From the NCBI GenBank assembly GCA_030593665.1, contig JAUVGS010000176.1:1-5447 (forward strand): a stretch of DNA of 5,447 bases. Reading direction: 5' to 3'. Source of the stretch: Chitinivibrionales bacterium. Its GTDB lineage: Bacteria; Fibrobacterota; Chitinivibrionia; Chitinivibrionales; JANQEN01. Below, in pieces: positions 5,103 through 5,447 of this stretch. Below the pieces are notes generated by a model, which did no database searches, was not told where the DNA came from, and saw only the letters and a list, made by a program, of their open reading frames with translations. The position numbers were made by a program, and so were the translations under genes. How positions within the stretch are numbered: position 1 is the stretch's first letter; each line of letters opens with the position of its first letter.

Positions 5103-5447
5103 CAATAACGTTTCTCCTGCACTTCCATTGCTTTACGCTCTTTTGCCGTTGTATGGTCATAACCAAGCAGATGGAATATACCATGAACAAAAAGGCGGTT
5201 TACTTCATTCGCATAGGAACAGCGGTACCGGCGAGCCTGTGCTGATGCCCTCTGTAAAGAGATGTAGACCTCTCCGAGGAAATCGTTATCATTAAAGGGA
5301 AATGAGAGTACGTCCGTTGCTCGGTCGCGGTTTCGGTATTCACGGTTGAGTTTGCGTATTTTATAGTCGGAAAGGAAAATTACGTTCACCGCTCTATTCC
5401 CGATGTTTCGGTTATCCCGGAATATTTTTTCCGCAGTCTTGTGCAAT
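5099..5447 (-). CDS. ybeY: Endoribonuclease YbeY (rRNA maturation factor), N-terminus beyond the right edge
   Basis: YbeY is a zinc-dependent single-strand endoribonuclease involved in 16S rRNA 3'-end maturation and ribosome quality control, acting in the cytoplasm. The visible 115 residues contain the core RATDVLSFPF (about 42-51 of the visible part), GEVYIS (58-63) and the metal site HGIFHLLGYDH (88-98), whose three histidines have the family spacing H-x3-H-x5-H. The family is usually about 140-160 residues, so some 25-40 N-terminal residues should lie outside the window; a TTG at 5446-5444 is in frame but is probably not the true start. The protein ends soon after the last helix with MEVQEKRYC, slightly shorter than usual. 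The CorC-like gene follows after 63 bases, the conserved neighbour order; a phoH-like ybeZ may lie upstream (inference). Confidence 0.95.
   Translation of the reverse strand, partial: LHKTAEKIFRDNRNIGNRAVNVIFLSDYKIRKLNREYRNRDRATDVLSFPFNDNDFLGEVYISLQRASAQARRYRCSYANEVNRLFVHGIFHLLGYDHTTAKERKAMEVQEKRYC

Noticed and set aside
5444..5446. TTG as the start of ybeY
   Set aside because: It would give a 115-residue protein lacking the N-terminal strand and helix of the family, and upstream sequence is not visible; the gene is more simply cut by the window edge.

Overview
The window is a bacterial chromosome segment of moderate GC with AT-rich spacers. Every gene I can support lies on the minus strand, so transcription runs from right to left. 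In transcription order: ybeY (5' end beyond the right edge), a CorC/HlyC-type CNNM-CBS membrane protein, etfB, a ferredoxin-fused etfA, a long-form hisG, and the start of a secreted protein of unknown function that runs off the left edge. Small flavin/iron-sulfur genes, a long-form HisG and a ybeY-corC pair suggest a free-living, probably anaerobic or facultative, Gram-negative-type bacterium. The gene set would fit lineages such as Planctomycetota, Omnitrophota or deltaproteobacterial groups, but the sequence does not decide between them and I do not assign a taxon.

Region by region. At 5099-5447, the C-terminal three quarters of the rRNA maturation endoribonuclease YbeY. At 3728-5035, a 435-residue CNNM/DUF21-CBS-CorC_HlyC protein; the ybeY-corC order is the conserved ybeZ-ybeY-ybeX arrangement. 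Its cytoplasmic half is canonical, but its membrane half has lost several hallmark residues. At 3547-3727, a 181-base spacer with a promoter candidate, inverted repeats that could form alternative structures, and a 12-codon mini-ORF ending on the etfB start. At 1541-3546, etfB-etfA, a 14-base-spaced pair encoding an electron transfer flavoprotein whose alpha subunit carries two N-terminal [4Fe-4S] motifs. At 1304-1540, a spacer made largely of 7-base repeats, including 14 perfect tandem copies of CTTTATT. At 434-1303, hisG, the first enzyme of histidine synthesis, with no other his gene visible. At 219-433, an AT-rich spacer with a weak terminator candidate and a weak promoter candidate. At 1-218, the first 72 codons of a GTG-started gene with a clear signal peptide.

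Functionally the window is mostly housekeeping: ribosome maturation, a probable ion-transport-family protein, electron transfer and amino-acid synthesis. I found no CRISPR array, phage, transposase, tRNA or rRNA. The parts most worth a second look are the heptamer array between etfA and hisG, the altered CNNM membrane domain, the ferredoxin-fused ETF with no dehydrogenase partner in view, and the leader in front of etfB. None of these amounts to a demonstrated new system.
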